DNA of 64,000 nt from Selenomonadaceae bacterium (GCA_017554235.1 JAFZIV010000041.1:1-64000); one strand, 5' to 3'; counted from the first letter of the stretch, positions 26,987 to 35,049 are shown. Made by a program: numbers and translations. The notes: generated by a model not told the origin, from the letters alone.

Positions 26987-27062
26987 GCTGATGTAGCTCA
27001 GTCGGCAGAGCGTATCCTTGGTAAGGATAAGGTCACCAGTTCAATCCTGGTCATCAGCTCCA
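26987..27062 (+). tRNA. tRNA-Thr (GGT)
   Basis: Acceptor GCTGATG/CATCAGC, anticodon arm TATCC ttggtaa GGATA giving anticodon GGT, T-arm ACCAG/CTGGT, and an encoded CCA end. Confidence 0.95.
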
Positions 27063-27083
27063 GTAAATAATAAATTGCTATAT

Positions 27084-27160
27084 GGCGGCGTAGCTCAGTT
27101 GGCTAGAGCATTCGGTTCATACCCGGAGTGTCACTGGTTCAAATCCAGTCGCCGCCACCA
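27084..27160 (+). tRNA. tRNA-Met (CAT), elongator
   Basis: Acceptor GGCGGCG/CGCCGCC, anticodon arm TTCGG ttcatac CCGGA with anticodon CAT, T-arm ACTGG/CCAGT, encoded CCA. The overall sequence resembles elongator tRNA-Met; a lysidine-modified tRNA-Ile2 is less likely. Confidence 0.92.
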
Positions 27161-27210
27161 TTATTTACCCCTAGCAAGGGATTTTGTTTTTTTAAGGAGT
27201 GAATTAAACC

Positions 27211-27360
27211 GTGCGCGTCAAAATTACTTTGTCCTGTCAAGAGTGCAAAAATCGTAACTATCGGACGAACAAGAATAAGAAAAATACTGCCGACCGTATT
27301 GAGCTTAAAAAATATTGCAAGTTCTGCAAGAAGCATACCGCCCATAAGGAAACGAAATAG
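27211..27360 (+). CDS. rpmG: 50S ribosomal protein L33
   Basis: 49 residues, translated as [17 protein letters not shown], then a Lys/Asn-rich stretch and [17 protein letters not shown]. Four cysteines in two CxxC pairs identify the zinc-binding form of L33. GTG 27211 is preceded by AAGGAGTG. It sits in the standard order tRNA-rpmG-secE-nusG. Confidence 0.95.
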   Translation: MRVKITLSCQECKNRNYRTNKNKKNTADRIELKKYCKFCKKHTAHKETK

Positions 27361-27374
27361 GAAGGGGTTTTCTG

Positions 27375-27566
27375 ATGGCGGAAAAAAAGGGCGTCATACA
27401 ATTCTTGAAGGAAGTACGCGCCGAATTGAATAAAGTTGCGTGGCCAACGAAGGAAGAATTATTTTCCTATACCGGTGTTGTAGGGTTGGCAGTGGTAATC
27501 GTCTGTATGCTGATTTGGGTTTGTGACACGGCATTTGCAAAGTTGTTTCGACTTATACTGGGCTGA
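27375..27566 (+). CDS. secE: Preprotein translocase subunit SecE
   Basis: 63 residues, the short single-helix form of Firmicutes. The amphipathic FLKEVRAELNKVAWPTKEEL is diagnostic and precedes one membrane helix (about 31-54). It clamps SecY in the membrane. It begins 14 bases after rpmG and ends 15 before nusG. Confidence 0.95.
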   Translation: MAEKKGVIQFLKEVRAELNKVAWPTKEELFSYTGVVGLAVVIVCMLIWVCDTAFAKLFRLILG

Positions 27567-27581
27567 AAGGGCGCGACTTAA

Positions 27582-28124
27582 ATGGAGCAGAATAATTCGG
27601 ATCAAAAGTCTAAACGTGCTTGGTACGTAATACATACTTATTCGGGACACGAAAATAAGGTTAAAGCGAATTTGGAGCGCAAGGTTGAAGCACAAGACTT
27701 AGGCGACGTAATTTTCGATGTGGTTGTACCAATGCGCCTTGAGTCGGAGTTCAAAGACGGTAAAAGAAAAACTGTTCGGCGGAAAATTTTTCCGGGATAC
27801 GTTCTTGTGGATATGATTGTAAACACAAATTCGTGGTTCGTCGTGAGAAATACGCAGGGCGTCACGGGATTTGTCGGAGCGGAAAAAGAGCCGATACCTT
27901 TGACAAGAGAAGAAGCCGAAAGAATTTTAATAGCGTTAAATGATGAAAATCCCGTTGAAGCACCGATTGAATTTGAAATTAACGATAGAGTAAGAATCAT
28001 TTCGGGACTTTTTGAAAATCAAGTCGGAGTTTTGAAAGCCATTGACACTGCGCGACGCCGCGTAAGAGTTTTGGTAGAAAATGCACCCGTCGAGTTGGAC
28101 GTAAGTCAAATTGAAAAAATGTAA
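27582..28124 (+). CDS. nusG: Transcription termination/antitermination protein NusG
   Basis: 180 residues. The NGN domain begins with [15 protein letters not shown] and includes FPGYVLVDM; the C-terminal KOW domain has [18 protein letters not shown]. It binds RNA polymerase and links it to the ribosome or Rho. ATG 27582. Confidence 0.96.
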   Translation: MEQNNSDQKSKRAWYVIHTYSGHENKVKANLERKVEAQDLGDVIFDVVVPMRLESEFKDGKRKTVRRKIFPGYVLVDMIVNTNSWFVVRNTQGVTGFVGAEKEPIPLTREEAERILIALNDENPVEAPIEFEINDRVRIISGLFENQVGVLKAIDTARRRVRVLVENAPVELDVSQIEKM

Positions 28125-28153
28125 ATTTTAATCAGCGAGAGGAGGTGACGTTT

Positions 28154-28579
28154 ATGGCAAAGAAAGTTACGAAGGTCGTCAAATTACAAGTCCCCGCAGG
28201 TAAAGCAACCCCCGCACCGCCCGTAGGTCCTGCACTCGGTCAGGCAGGCGTCAACATTATGGCGTTTGTTAAAGAGTTCAACGATCGCACGGCACAGCAG
28301 GCAGGCTTGATAATTCCTGTTGAAATTTCGGTTTACGAAGACAGATCATTTACTTTCATCACGAAGACTCCGCCGGCAGCAATACTCTTGAAAAAAGCGG
28401 CAGGTATTGAAAAAGGTTCAGGTGAACCCAACAAAAATAAAGTCGCTAAAGTTCCGCGTGCTAAAGTCGTTGAGATCGCCGAAATGAAAATGAAAGATTT
28501 GAACGCGGCATCAATCGAAGCGGCTACGAGCATGATTGAAGGAACTGCGCGTAGCATGGGAATTGAGGTTGTAGCTTAA
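28154..28579 (+). CDS. rplK: 50S ribosomal protein L11
   Basis: 141 residues, the normal length. [19 protein letters not shown] and the C-terminal [25 protein letters not shown]-type region are diagnostic of L11, part of the GTPase-associated centre. Start ATG 28154 follows GGAGGTGACGTTT; the in-frame GTG nine bases earlier lies within this SD. Confidence 0.97.
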   Translation: MAKKVTKVVKLQVPAGKATPAPPVGPALGQAGVNIMAFVKEFNDRTAQQAGLIIPVEISVYEDRSFTFITKTPPAAILLKKAAGIEKGSGEPNKNKVAKVPRAKVVEIAEMKMKDLNAASIEAATSMIEGTARSMGIEVVA

Positions 28580-28634
28580 TTTAGTTGTAGTGGAAGACTT
28601 TTTTAAGTCGCTAATACCACAGGAGGAAATTTTA

Positions 28635-29318
28635 ATGGCAAAACGCAGTAAAAAGTATCGTGCGGCGTTGGAACTTCTCGAAAAGAATAAAGTTTACGAC
28701 GTTGACACGGCAGTAGAGCTTGTCAAGAAAACTGCTACGGCAAAGTTCGATGAGACGATTGAAATGCACGTTCGCCTTGGCGTAGATCCCAAATATGCGG
28801 ATCAACAAGTACGCGGTGCTATGGTTCTGCCCAACGGTACAGGTAAATCCAAAAAAGTTTTGGTCTTCACGAAGGGCGAAAAAGTTCAAGTTGCACAAGA
28901 CGCCGGCGCAGATTATGTAGGTTCTGATGAACTCGTTGCGAAAATTCAAGGCGGCTGGTTCGATTTCGACGTAGCGATTGCAACTCCCGATATGATGGGC
29001 GTTGTCGGTCGTCTCGGTAAACTTTTAGGTCCGCGCGGACTTATGCCTAACCCTAAACTTGGAACTGTTACGCCTGATGTTGCAAAGGCTATCAGCGAAC
29101 AAAAAGCAGGTAAAGTTGAGTACCGCACCGATAAGGCTGGTAACATTCACTGCCCGATTGGTAAAGCGTCATTTGATGCTGACAAGCTTAAGGAAAACTA
29201 TCAAGCATTGTTGGATACGTTGATTCGTGTACGTCCTGCGGCGGCTAAAGGACAATATGTCCGCTCAATTCATCTTTGCGCGGCTATGGGTCCCGGAATC
29301 TCCGTAGTACTTCCGTAA
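28635..29318 (+). CDS. rplA: 50S ribosomal protein L1
   Basis: 227 residues. Conserved L1 signature [21 protein letters not shown], then [11 protein letters not shown] and [18 protein letters not shown]1 forms the stalk near the E site. ATG 28635 follows AGGAGGAAATTTTA. The L10 leader lies 20 bases downstream. Confidence 0.97.
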   Translation: MAKRSKKYRAALELLEKNKVYDVDTAVELVKKTATAKFDETIEMHVRLGVDPKYADQQVRGAMVLPNGTGKSKKVLVFTKGEKVQVAQDAGADYVGSDELVAKIQGGWFDFDVAIATPDMMGVVGRLGKLLGPRGLMPNPKLGTVTPDVAKAISEQKAGKVEYRTDKAGNIHCPIGKASFDADKLKENYQALLDTLIRVRPAAAKGQYVRSIHLCAAMGPGISVVLP

Positions 29319-29338
29319 ACGTAAATTTTCTATAAATT

Positions 29339-29430
29339 GACCTAAGACGTAGGTTCGGCTTGCCGATTAAATTACCTGCTGAGGTCGGAGCTATTAAAAA
29401 TTTCTCCGATTGTCTTAGGTCGGGGATTTT
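29339..29430 (+). ncRNA. Ribosomal protein L10 leader with possible attenuator
   Basis: A perfect 10-bp closing stem GACCTAAGAC/GTCTTAGGTC (from 29339 and to 29421) encloses GTAGGTTCGGC, CCTGCTGAGGTCGGAG and similar pieces, as in the L10(L12)4-binding leaders upstream of rplJ. An alternative stem TCTCCGA/TCGGGGA (29402-29408 with 29420-29426) followed by a T-rich tract overlaps the closing stem and could terminate transcription. It should control rplJ-rplL, although rplJ is interrupted just downstream. Confidence 0.87.
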
Positions 29431-29479
29431 TGTTTGTGTTGACATTTAATAAAAAATTTTTGGGAGGTGAACCTAAAAA

Positions 29480-29489
29480 GTGGGCAACT
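29480..29489 (+). other. rplJ: rplJ exon 1 (start codon and first codons), candidate
   Basis: After SD GGGAGGTG comes GTG at 29480, the only start that can serve L10. Element sequence begins within the next few bases. If the 5' splice site is after T29489 and the 3' site after G31430, the joined message reads GTG GGC AAC TTA ACA CCT, in frame with L10. T29489 and G31430 fit the group I rule of exon ending in U and intron ending in G. The exact sites are inferred. Confidence 0.55.
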
Positions 29490-29910
29490 AAACTGTCGAT
29501 AAAAATCTAGACATAGTTGCATAAAATACTGAAATAGATTTGAGACAGAATACCCTTTGTATCTCGGAAGAGGTGCAAACTCAACGTTAATTGCTTTGAA
29601 ATCCTAAAGCCTCAAAAACCACAACGCAGTTTGAAAAAACAAACGTGAAGGTTGCGAAAGCGGAAAAAATTTTGAGGATGGCATAAGCTGAAAAAAAGCT
29701 AATCAGTGTCTGTAAGTGACAACAGAAAACGTTAGTGCTAAGTGCTGTGACAATGGAAGTTTAGCAACCAATCACCTTTAAAATGGTGAAGGCTCAACGA
29801 CTATCCGATAGAGTCGGAGTAAAGCCGCAAGCGAAGGGCGGAAGAAAAATGTTGCAACCTGCGGGTTGAAGAAATAGTCTGCGCTGAATGGAAACATTCA
29901 GAGGTCTACT
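29490..29910 (+). ncRNA. Group I intron catalytic core
   Basis: P/P4-like AATTGCTTTGAAATCC with CTAAAGC (29589-29610); P6 TCACC/GGTGA (29772-29789); R element CTCAACGACTAT (29793-29804); P8 TCCGA/TCGGA (29804-29818); S element AAGAAATAGTC (29869-29879). P7 forms from GACTAT (29799-29804) and ATAGTC (29874-29879). A P9-like hairpin CTGAATG/CATTCAG has a GAAA tetraloop (29884-29901). A candidate P1 hairpin pairs GCAACTA (29484-29490) with TAGTTGC (29514-29520), though it gives U-A rather than the usual U-G at the proposed splice site. Confidence 0.88.
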
Positions 29911-29969
29911 CGAGAGAGAAAGACTGCATTAGAAGTTGCGTTCTAATGTGAACAAGATAAATACATACG

Positions 29970-30000
29970 CTCTTTGAAAAGTGAATATTTACAGTGATGA
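29970..30000. repeat. Left arm of an inverted repeat bracketing tnpB (mate 31371-31406)
   Basis: ACAGTGATGA (29991-30000) is a perfect complement of TCATCACTGT (31371-31380), and pairing continues outward with small bulges through AATATTT and CTCTTTGAA. The stem would fold the tnpB reading frame into a loop and bring the 3' splice site near the intron core. Confidence 0.75.
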
Positions 30001-30032
30001 AATAATTTGCTAAGATAATCTCGGTGAAAAAA

Positions 30033-31361
30033 ATGCTGAGAGCAATAAAAATTAGATTGTTGCCGACGCCTGAGCAAGAAATATTGTTCAGAAAATCGGC
30101 AGGAACAGCAAGATGGGCATACAATTATTTCTTGTCGGAAAATCAGCGATTGTATCAAAAGTTTCTTGAAGGGAAAAGCGAAGTAAAATTTCTAAGTGAA
30201 ATGGAAATTCGCAAGCATATCAACAACGTTTTGAAAAAGACTACGCATAAATGGCTCGGAGAAATTTCAAGCAACGTGATGAAACAGGCGGTAAAGGACG
30301 CTGACAATGCTTTTAAGAGATTTTTTAAGCAGGTGTCGGGCTATCCAAAATTTAAATCACGACATAAAATCAAGCCAAGTTTTTATGTAAATTACCGAAA
30401 AGCGGCGGAAAGCCCCTTGCTTTAGCTATGTGGATGAAAGCCGCAAAATATTTCTTGCCCAATCTACATTTATGTTGTAGAATACTTCCGATTTATATTT
30501 CATCAGGTTGGGACAACGACCTGTGCAGGAGACCTTGTCAGACTTCTTTTTTGAAGCATAGGTTGATGATAGCAGAATCCCCATTGGGGAGTTTGTCAAG
30601 AAGTTGAAGCTAAGAAAGTCGAATTGACGGGCGAGAGTATAGGAATAGATTTAGGGATAAAAAATCTTGCGGTGGTTTCAACAGGTAAAGTGTATAAAAA
30701 TATTAATAAAACGAAGAAAGTAAAACAGCTTGAGAAACGCTTAAAAAGAGAGAAACGCAAAGTATCGCGCAAGCTTGAAGGCAATATAGAAAAACGCGAT
30801 TCAAGTCACCGACCAATTTGGAAACGTCCTTTAAGAGAATGCAAAAATATTGAGCGTCAAAATCAGAAAATACGCTCGATATATAAGAAATTGACCGATA
30901 TAAGAAATAATTATCTTCATCAGATAACAAGAGAGATAGTGAAAACCAAACCGTCTCGAATAGTGATGGAGAATTTGAACGTAAGCGGCGTGATGAAAAA
31001 TCGACATTTATCAAAAGCCATAGCAGAACAAAAGTTTTATGAGTTCAAACGTCAGATAAAGTACAAATGCGAAATGTACGACATAAACTTTGTTGAAGTT
31101 GGCAGATTCTACGCCAGCAGTAAAATTTGTTCGCAATGCGGACACAAGAAAGCTGACTTGAAATTATCTGACAGAATCTATAGATGTTGTGAATGTGGAT
31201 TGGTGATTGACAGAGATTTAAACGCCGCGATAAACTTAGCAAATTATAAAATCTGAAACAAATTACCAGTACCTATCGCTACTGGGGAATTAAAGCCTGT
31301 GGAGCGTCACACAAACGCAAGTAGCTACGGCAAAAGCGGACGCGTTGAAGCAGGAAGATGA
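30033..31361 (+). pseudogene. tnpB: tnpB, interrupted RNA-guided nuclease gene of the IStron
   Basis: The N-terminal part (30033-30398) starts LRAIKIRLLPTPEQEILFRK and runs to KPSFYVNYRK. The C-terminal part resumes near 30600 (EVEAKKVELTG) with the RuvC residues intact: Asp in IGIDLGIKNLAV, Glu in IVMENLNVSG, Asp in DRDLNAAINLA, and a zinc finger of two CxxC pairs (CSQC, CCEC). Between them about 200 noncoding bases replace an expected 40-70 codons. A further in-frame TGA at 31254 cuts off the usual tail, which is still readable to 31361 (LPVPIATGELKPVERH). The nuclease is therefore very likely inactive. Confidence 0.85.
30398..30600 (+). mobile_element. Nested IS200/IS605-derived miniature element inside tnpB
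   Basis: Noncoding, hairpin-rich segment. The left end has AAAGCCCCTTGCTTTAGC...GTGG, the hairpin form seen at IS200/IS605 ends. Then come CTACA/TGTAG and CTTC/GAAG hairpins and GGTTGATGATAGCAGAATCCCCATTGGGG-type sequence, which resembles the omega-RNA/right end of TnpB elements. No reading frame spans it. It looks like a palindrome-associated (PATE-type) relic; flanking tnpB codons seem to be lost as well. Confidence 0.6.
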
Positions 31362-31426
31362 TTCGCGAGGTCATCACTGTATAAATATTTACAACTTCTT
31401 CAAAGAAAATATATATTTATCGTAGC
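31257..31426 (+). ncRNA. Likely omega-RNA scaffold / right end of the IStron
   Basis: Overlaps the displaced tnpB tail and extends to the element end. It contains CCAGTA...TACTGG, GTAGC...GCTAC-like pieces and the right arm of the repeat that pairs upstream of tnpB (31371-31406). In TnpB elements the guide RNA scaffold occupies this position, with the guide read from the flank, here rplJ. Boundaries are inferred. Confidence 0.5.
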
Positions 31427-31430
31427 GGAG

Positions 31431-31975
31431 TAACACCTAAGAAAGAAGCAATCGTCGCCGAAATTCAAAATTGGTTAAAGACTGCACAAGGTATCGTAAT
31501 CACGAGCTACAAAAGTTTAAACGTTGCGACTGATACGCAAATGCGCCGTGAACTTCGCGAAGCCGGCGTAACTTACAGAGTCGTGAAAAATACAATGCTC
31601 CGAATTGCCGCTAAAAATATTGGCATTGAAGGGCTTGAATCACACCTTGAAGGTACAACGGCTATAGCTTTTTCTACGACGGACGCTGTTGCACCGGCTA
31701 AAGTTCTTTGTGACTTCATGAAGAAGAATAAACTTGAAGACGCCGGAATTTTGACGATTAAAGCCGGTATCCTCGACGGCAAAGTTATTGAAGAAAAAGA
31801 CGTTAAAGCGTTGGCGGCATTGCCGAGTAAGGAACAACTTATCGCAAAACTTTTGGGCAGCATGAATGCTCCGTTGTCAAATACGGTTGGCGTTCTGTCT
31901 GCTATTATTCGCAACGCTGTTGGAGTTATCGCGGCTATTCGCGACAAAAAAGAAAAAGAAGGATCAGCGGCGTAA
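31431..31975 (+). CDS. rplJ: 50S ribosomal protein L10, exon 2
   Basis: The frame VTPKKEAIVAEIQNWL (from 31430), then ITSYKSLNVATDTQMRREL, VKNTMLRIAAKNIGIEGL and LGSMNAPLSNTVGVL is L10, the stalk base that binds L7/L12. Between an in-frame stop at 31382 and ATG 31541 there is no ATG, GTG or TTG in this frame, so the conserved first 37 codons can be translated only if the upstream start codon is joined by splicing. ATG 31541 would give a protein lacking its rRNA-binding N-terminus. The reconstructed protein has about 183 residues. rplL follows 60 bases later. Confidence 0.9.
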
Positions 31976-32035
31976 ATTTAATTAAGAATTTAGAATTATG
32001 AATTCTTAAAAGCTAATTTGGAGGGAAAATTTATA

Positions 32036-32410
32036 ATGACTAAAGAAGAAATTATTGAAGCTATTGGTAGTATGACAGTTTTGGAACTTTCCGAACTCGT
32101 TAAGGCTATGGAAGAAAAATTCGGCGTTTCTGCTGCAGCTCCTGTAGCAGTTGCAGCAGTCGGTGCGGCTCCTGCGGCGGCAGCTGAAGAAGAAGAGAAA
32201 ACTGAATTTGACGTTATCCTTGCTGAAATCGGCGCAGAAAAAATTAAAGTTATTAAAGCAGTCCGTGAAGCAACCGGTCTTGGTCTTAAAGAAGCTAAAG
32301 CTCTCGTCGACGGCGCACCTGCTCCTGTCAAAGAGAAAATCTCGAAGGCTGATGCTGAAGCTCTCAAAGCTAAACTCGAAGAAGTCGGCGCAAAAGTCGA
32401 AATTAAATAA
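32036..32410 (+). CDS. rplL: 50S ribosomal protein L7/L12
   Basis: 124 residues. N-terminal dimerisation domain ([21 protein letters not shown]), an Ala-rich hinge, and the C-terminal factor-binding domain [34 protein letters not shown] 32036 follows GGAGGGAAAATTTATA; an in-frame TTG six codons upstream overlaps the SD. Confidence 0.97.
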   Translation: MTKEEIIEAIGSMTVLELSELVKAMEEKFGVSAAAPVAVAAVGAAPAAAAEEEEKTEFDVILAEIGAEKIKVIKAVREATGLGLKEAKALVDGAPAPVKEKISKADAEALKAKLEEVGAKVEIK

Positions 32411-32450
32411 TTTTAGCACTGAAAAAAATATTCGAATAAAATATTTTTCA

Positions 32451-32482
32451 AGCAACGTAGAAATTTCTGCGTTGCTTTTTTG
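32451..32482 (+). terminator. Rho-independent terminator after rplL
   Basis: Stem AGCAACG/CGTTGCT (32451-32457 with 32470-32476) then six T residues. Both stem and flanking CGAATAAAAT...CAAGCAACGT recur downstream of glnB at 34321-34368. Confidence 0.88.
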
Positions 32483-32522
32483 GTGCGTGAAAAAGTATTT
32501 CGGTATACAAATTTTAAACTTA

Positions 32523-32551
32523 TTGACAATCAGGTATAACAAAATTATAAT
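32523..32551 (+). promoter_or_regulatory. Sigma-70-type promoter of amt-glnB
   Basis: -35 TTGACA (32523-32528), 17-bp spacer, -10 TATAAT (32546-32551), 47 bases upstream of the amt start. Confidence 0.8.
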
Positions 32552-32598
32552 AATCGTATGGTTGACCATAAAAATTTTTTACAAGGAAGATGTTTTTT

Positions 32599-33918
32599 AT
32601 GGATACAGGAAACGTAATTTCAAGCGGCGATACAGCTTGGGTGCTTGTAAGTACGGCAATGGTTTTGATAATGACGCCTGCGGTCGCACTTTTTTATGGA
32701 GGAATGGTACGCGGCAAAAATGTTTTATCAACGATTATGCAGGCGATGTTTATATTGGGAATGGTTTCCGTTGAATTTATTTTAATCGGCTACACAATGG
32801 CATTTGGCGCGGATATAAACGGATTTATCGGCGACTTGTCGAAATTTGGATTGGCAGGAGTCGGCTATAACATTTTGGAAGGAACAACGATTCCCGAACT
32901 TGCCTTTGTAGGTTTTCAATGCGCATTTGCGGCGTTGACACCTGTGCTGATAACGGGCGCATTTGCAGAAAGAATGAAATTTGGCGGTTTCGCGTTATTA
33001 ATGCTTTTATGGGCAATTTTCATTTACAATCCAATGGCTCACTGGGTCTGGGGCGGCGGATTTTTGGCACAACTTGGCGCGTTAGATTTCGCAGGCGGAC
33101 TTGTAATTCATATTTTATCAGGCGTAAGCGGCTTAACGATATGTATATTGATTGGAAAGCGGCGCGGCTACGGTAAGCGTGCAATGGTTCCGCATAATAT
33201 CCCAATGTCAGTGATAGGCGCGGCGTTCCTGTGGTTCGGATGGTTATTCTTCGACGCGGGAAGTGCACTTGCGGCAAATGAGTTGGCGGCTAATGCGTTT
33301 GTAGTTACGAACATAGCGGCGGCATCTGGACTTCTCGGCTGGGTAATTATCGAATGGATTAGGAGCGGAAAGCCAACAGTTTTAGGAGCAATTTCCGGCT
33401 GTGTTGCGGGTATGGTTGCGATAACTCCTGCGTCAGGATACGTGACAATAATTCCTGCGCTGATAATCGGTTTAATTGGCGGCGGGATATGTTATTGCTC
33501 GGTTGCCATTGTGAAAGTCAGATTGGGTTATGATGATTCGCTTGACGCCTTCGGTATTCACGGAGTTGGCGGAATTTGGGGCGCATTGGCAACAGGACTT
33601 TGGGCGACGACTTCCATTAATCCTGACGGTGCTAACGGTCTTTTTTATGGCGAAACTGATTTGTTTATCGCGCAAATTATTTCGATTGGCGTTGCGATAA
33701 TTTTAGCGGTTGTCGGCTCAACGATTCTTTATAAAATTGTCAGTGCCTTTGTAGAAATCCGCGCAGATGAAAACGAAGAAATTAACGGACTTGATATTGT
33801 TGAACACGGCGAAAGAGGATATACTGAAACAATTTTCACGGGCGTACCAAATTTTATCGGCGAAGATTTTTCCTCAACGTCAAGCGTATTCAATTTAAAT
33901 TCGCATAGTTCAAACTAA
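32599..33918 (+). CDS. amt: Ammonium transporter Amt
   Basis: 439 residues, eleven-helix Amt fold. Motifs: DTAWVLVSTAMVLIMTPAVALFYGG at the N-terminus, AERMKFGG, HWVWGGGFL (the twin-His region) and DSLDAFGIHGVGGIWG. It moves ammonium across the membrane and is blocked by the PII protein encoded next. Start ATG 32599 lies nine bases after AAGGAAG; ATG 32590 overlaps the SD. It is followed 13 bases later by glnB. Confidence 0.96.
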   Translation: MDTGNVISSGDTAWVLVSTAMVLIMTPAVALFYGGMVRGKNVLSTIMQAMFILGMVSVEFILIGYTMAFGADINGFIGDLSKFGLAGVGYNILEGTTIPELAFVGFQCAFAALTPVLITGAFAERMKFGGFALLMLLWAIFIYNPMAHWVWGGGFLAQLGALDFAGGLVIHILSGVSGLTICILIGKRRGYGKRAMVPHNIPMSVIGAAFLWFGWLFFDAGSALAANELAANAFVVTNIAAASGLLGWVIIEWIRSGKPTVLGAISGCVAGMVAITPASGYVTIIPALIIGLIGGGICYCSVAIVKVRLGYDDSLDAFGIHGVGGIWGALATGLWATTSINPDGANGLFYGETDLFIAQIISIGVAIILAVVGSTILYKIVSAFVEIRADENEEINGLDIVEHGERGYTETIFTGVPNFIGEDFSSTSSVFNLNSHSSN

Positions 33919-33931
33919 GGAGTTGTCATAA

Positions 33932-34312
33932 ATGGATCAGCGCAAAATTACTAAGATTGATATAATTACTCGTCCGAATAAATTAGACGAATTGAAGGAC
34001 GCACTAAACGCAATCGGCGTACATGGCATGACTGTTAGTCAAGTTTACGGTTGCGGACTTCAAAAGGGACATAAGGAAGTTTATCGCGGGCGAGAATATG
34101 AAGTTAATCTTGTACCGAAAATTAAAGTTGAAACTGTTGTCTGCGAAGTTCCCGTAGAAACAGTTTTGGAAACCGCGCAGAAAGTTTTACGAACCGGCAA
34201 ATTTGGTGACGGAAAAATTTTTGTCTATGAACTTTCAGACGCCGTAAGAATCAGGACAGGTCAGCGCGGCGTTGAAGCTATTATGGATATTCCCGGCGAA
34301 GTCGCCAAATAA
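33932..34312 (+). CDS. glnB: PII nitrogen regulatory protein
   Basis: 126 residues. The T-loop YRGREYEVNLVPKIKVE keeps the uridylylatable Tyr position, and the nucleotide-binding TGKFGDGKIFVYEL and VRIRTGQRG are present. PII senses ATP/ADP and 2-oxoglutarate and, from a position next to amt (GlnK-like arrangement), gates the transporter. ATG 33932 with AAGGAG upstream. The operon ends at the terminator 34337. Confidence 0.95.
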   Translation: MDQRKITKIDIITRPNKLDELKDALNAIGVHGMTVSQVYGCGLQKGHKEVYRGREYEVNLVPKIKVETVVCEVPVETVLETAQKVLRTGKFGDGKIFVYELSDAVRIRTGQRGVEAIMDIPGEVAK

Positions 34313-34336
34313 TGAAACGCCGAATAAAATTTATCA

Positions 34337-34368
34337 AGCAACGTGGAAAAATTCTGCGTTGCTTTTTG
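34337..34368 (+). terminator. Rho-independent terminator after glnB
   Basis: Stem AGCAACG/CGTTGCT (34337-34343 with 34357-34363), then TTTTT. It is a near-copy of the rplL terminator, including the upstream CGAATAAAAT. Confidence 0.88.
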
Positions 34369-34371
34369 ATT

Positions 34372-34400
34372 GAAAAAAAATAGCCCGCTTGTGCAGGCTA
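34372..34400 (-). terminator. Rho-independent terminator for the gene at 34413
   Basis: On the minus strand AGCCTGC/GCGGGCT (one G-U pair, loop ACAA) is followed by eight T residues. Confidence 0.85.
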
Positions 34401-34412
34401 AACGAAATTTTT

Positions 34413-35027
34413 TTATAATGTCGCATCCAAGTCAATAATTCCTACGGCGTATGGTGCAACGTCATACTGCTGAAAAATAAAATGCAGGTGAAAATTTTTG
34501 TCGAAATAAAAATTCTCCGGAAGTTTTTCCAATTTCTTAAAATCGCTGTACAACATTATATTATTTTCTCTGGCATATTTTTTTAATTTTTTCGTGATAC
34601 CTTCAGGCGTGTAATCTTTTTTCGCATATTCGCTTGAAATTTTTGGCAAGTTTTCAAGCTTTATAGGCTTACCAGTCCGCGTGTCAAAGTTTAATGCCCG
34701 CTTAAATGTCAAAGGATGCGCCGCGCCCTGATTATACATCATTTCAGTCAAAACTATGCTCAAAATATTTTTGTCGTCGCACATAATTTCATAAGTCATT
34801 TTCGCCGCAGTTGAAATGTCAGGTTGTTTCACGGTGTCGAAAAGTTCCTTGACTTCCTCGCGAATCTTTTGATTAATTCTGTTTTCGACAAATGTGTTTG
34901 AAATTTTTACTGTTGGATAAGTAAATTTGAAATCGCCCGTGTAATCCGTCGATTTAATTTCAGTTGCACCACAAATATTTGGAATCATTAACGCTAAAAT
35001 CATTGCGGCATAAAAAATTTTTTTCAC
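34413..35027 (-). CDS. Secreted DUF3298/DUF4163-like protein, paralogue 1
   Basis: 204 residues with signal peptide KKIFYAAMILALMIPNICGA. The mature part has paired segments INQKIREEVKELFD, LNFDTRTGKPIKLENL and a C-terminal FHLHFIFQQYDVAPYAVG typical of the RsiV-type extracytoplasmic DUF3298 fold, which in RsiV binds lysozyme. No anti-sigma helix is attached, so it acts as a free periplasmic or surface protein. GTG 35027 with GGGGGTG upstream. It is 22 bases downstream of its paralogue. Confidence 0.8.
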   Translation of the reverse strand: MKKIFYAAMILALMIPNICGATEIKSTDYTGDFKFTYPTVKISNTFVENRINQKIREEVKELFDTVKQPDISTAAKMTYEIMCDDKNILSIVLTEMMYNQGAAHPLTFKRALNFDTRTGKPIKLENLPKISSEYAKKDYTPEGITKKLKKYARENNIMLYSDFKKLEKLPENFYFDKNFHLHFIFQQYDVAPYAVGIIDLDATL

Positions 35028-35049
35028 TTAATCACCCCCAAAAAATTTC

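Larger units (their letters stand above)
29483..31428 (+). mobile_element. IStron: group I intron plus tnpB transposon, inserted in rplJ
   Basis: About 1.95 kb separates the rplJ start codon from the rest of rplJ. Its 5' part folds as a group I intron (29490-29910) and its 3' part carries a tnpB gene and a structured 3' end, the layout of IStrons such as CdISt1. Removing everything between a GG at 29483-29484 and a GG at 31427-31428 restores GTGGGAGTAACACC, in frame as M-G-V-T-P. A GG dinucleotide target suggests an IS607-type serine recombinase supplied in trans; no transposase gene is inside the element. Confidence 0.85.

Noticed and set aside
30398-30600. Coding bridge between the two tnpB parts through a simple frameshift
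   Set aside because: All three frames contain stops and the sequence is made of hairpins; no TnpB-like residues can be read.
31541-31975. rplJ as a short gene starting at ATG 31541
   Set aside because: The 37 codons before it read as conserved L10 N-terminus, and the SD and start lie upstream of the IStron. A truncated L10 would lack its rRNA-binding part.
32151-32774. Long + frame overlapping rplL and amt
   Set aside because: Shadow frame made from the Ala/Glu/Lys-rich rplL sequence; no SD and it runs through a terminator.
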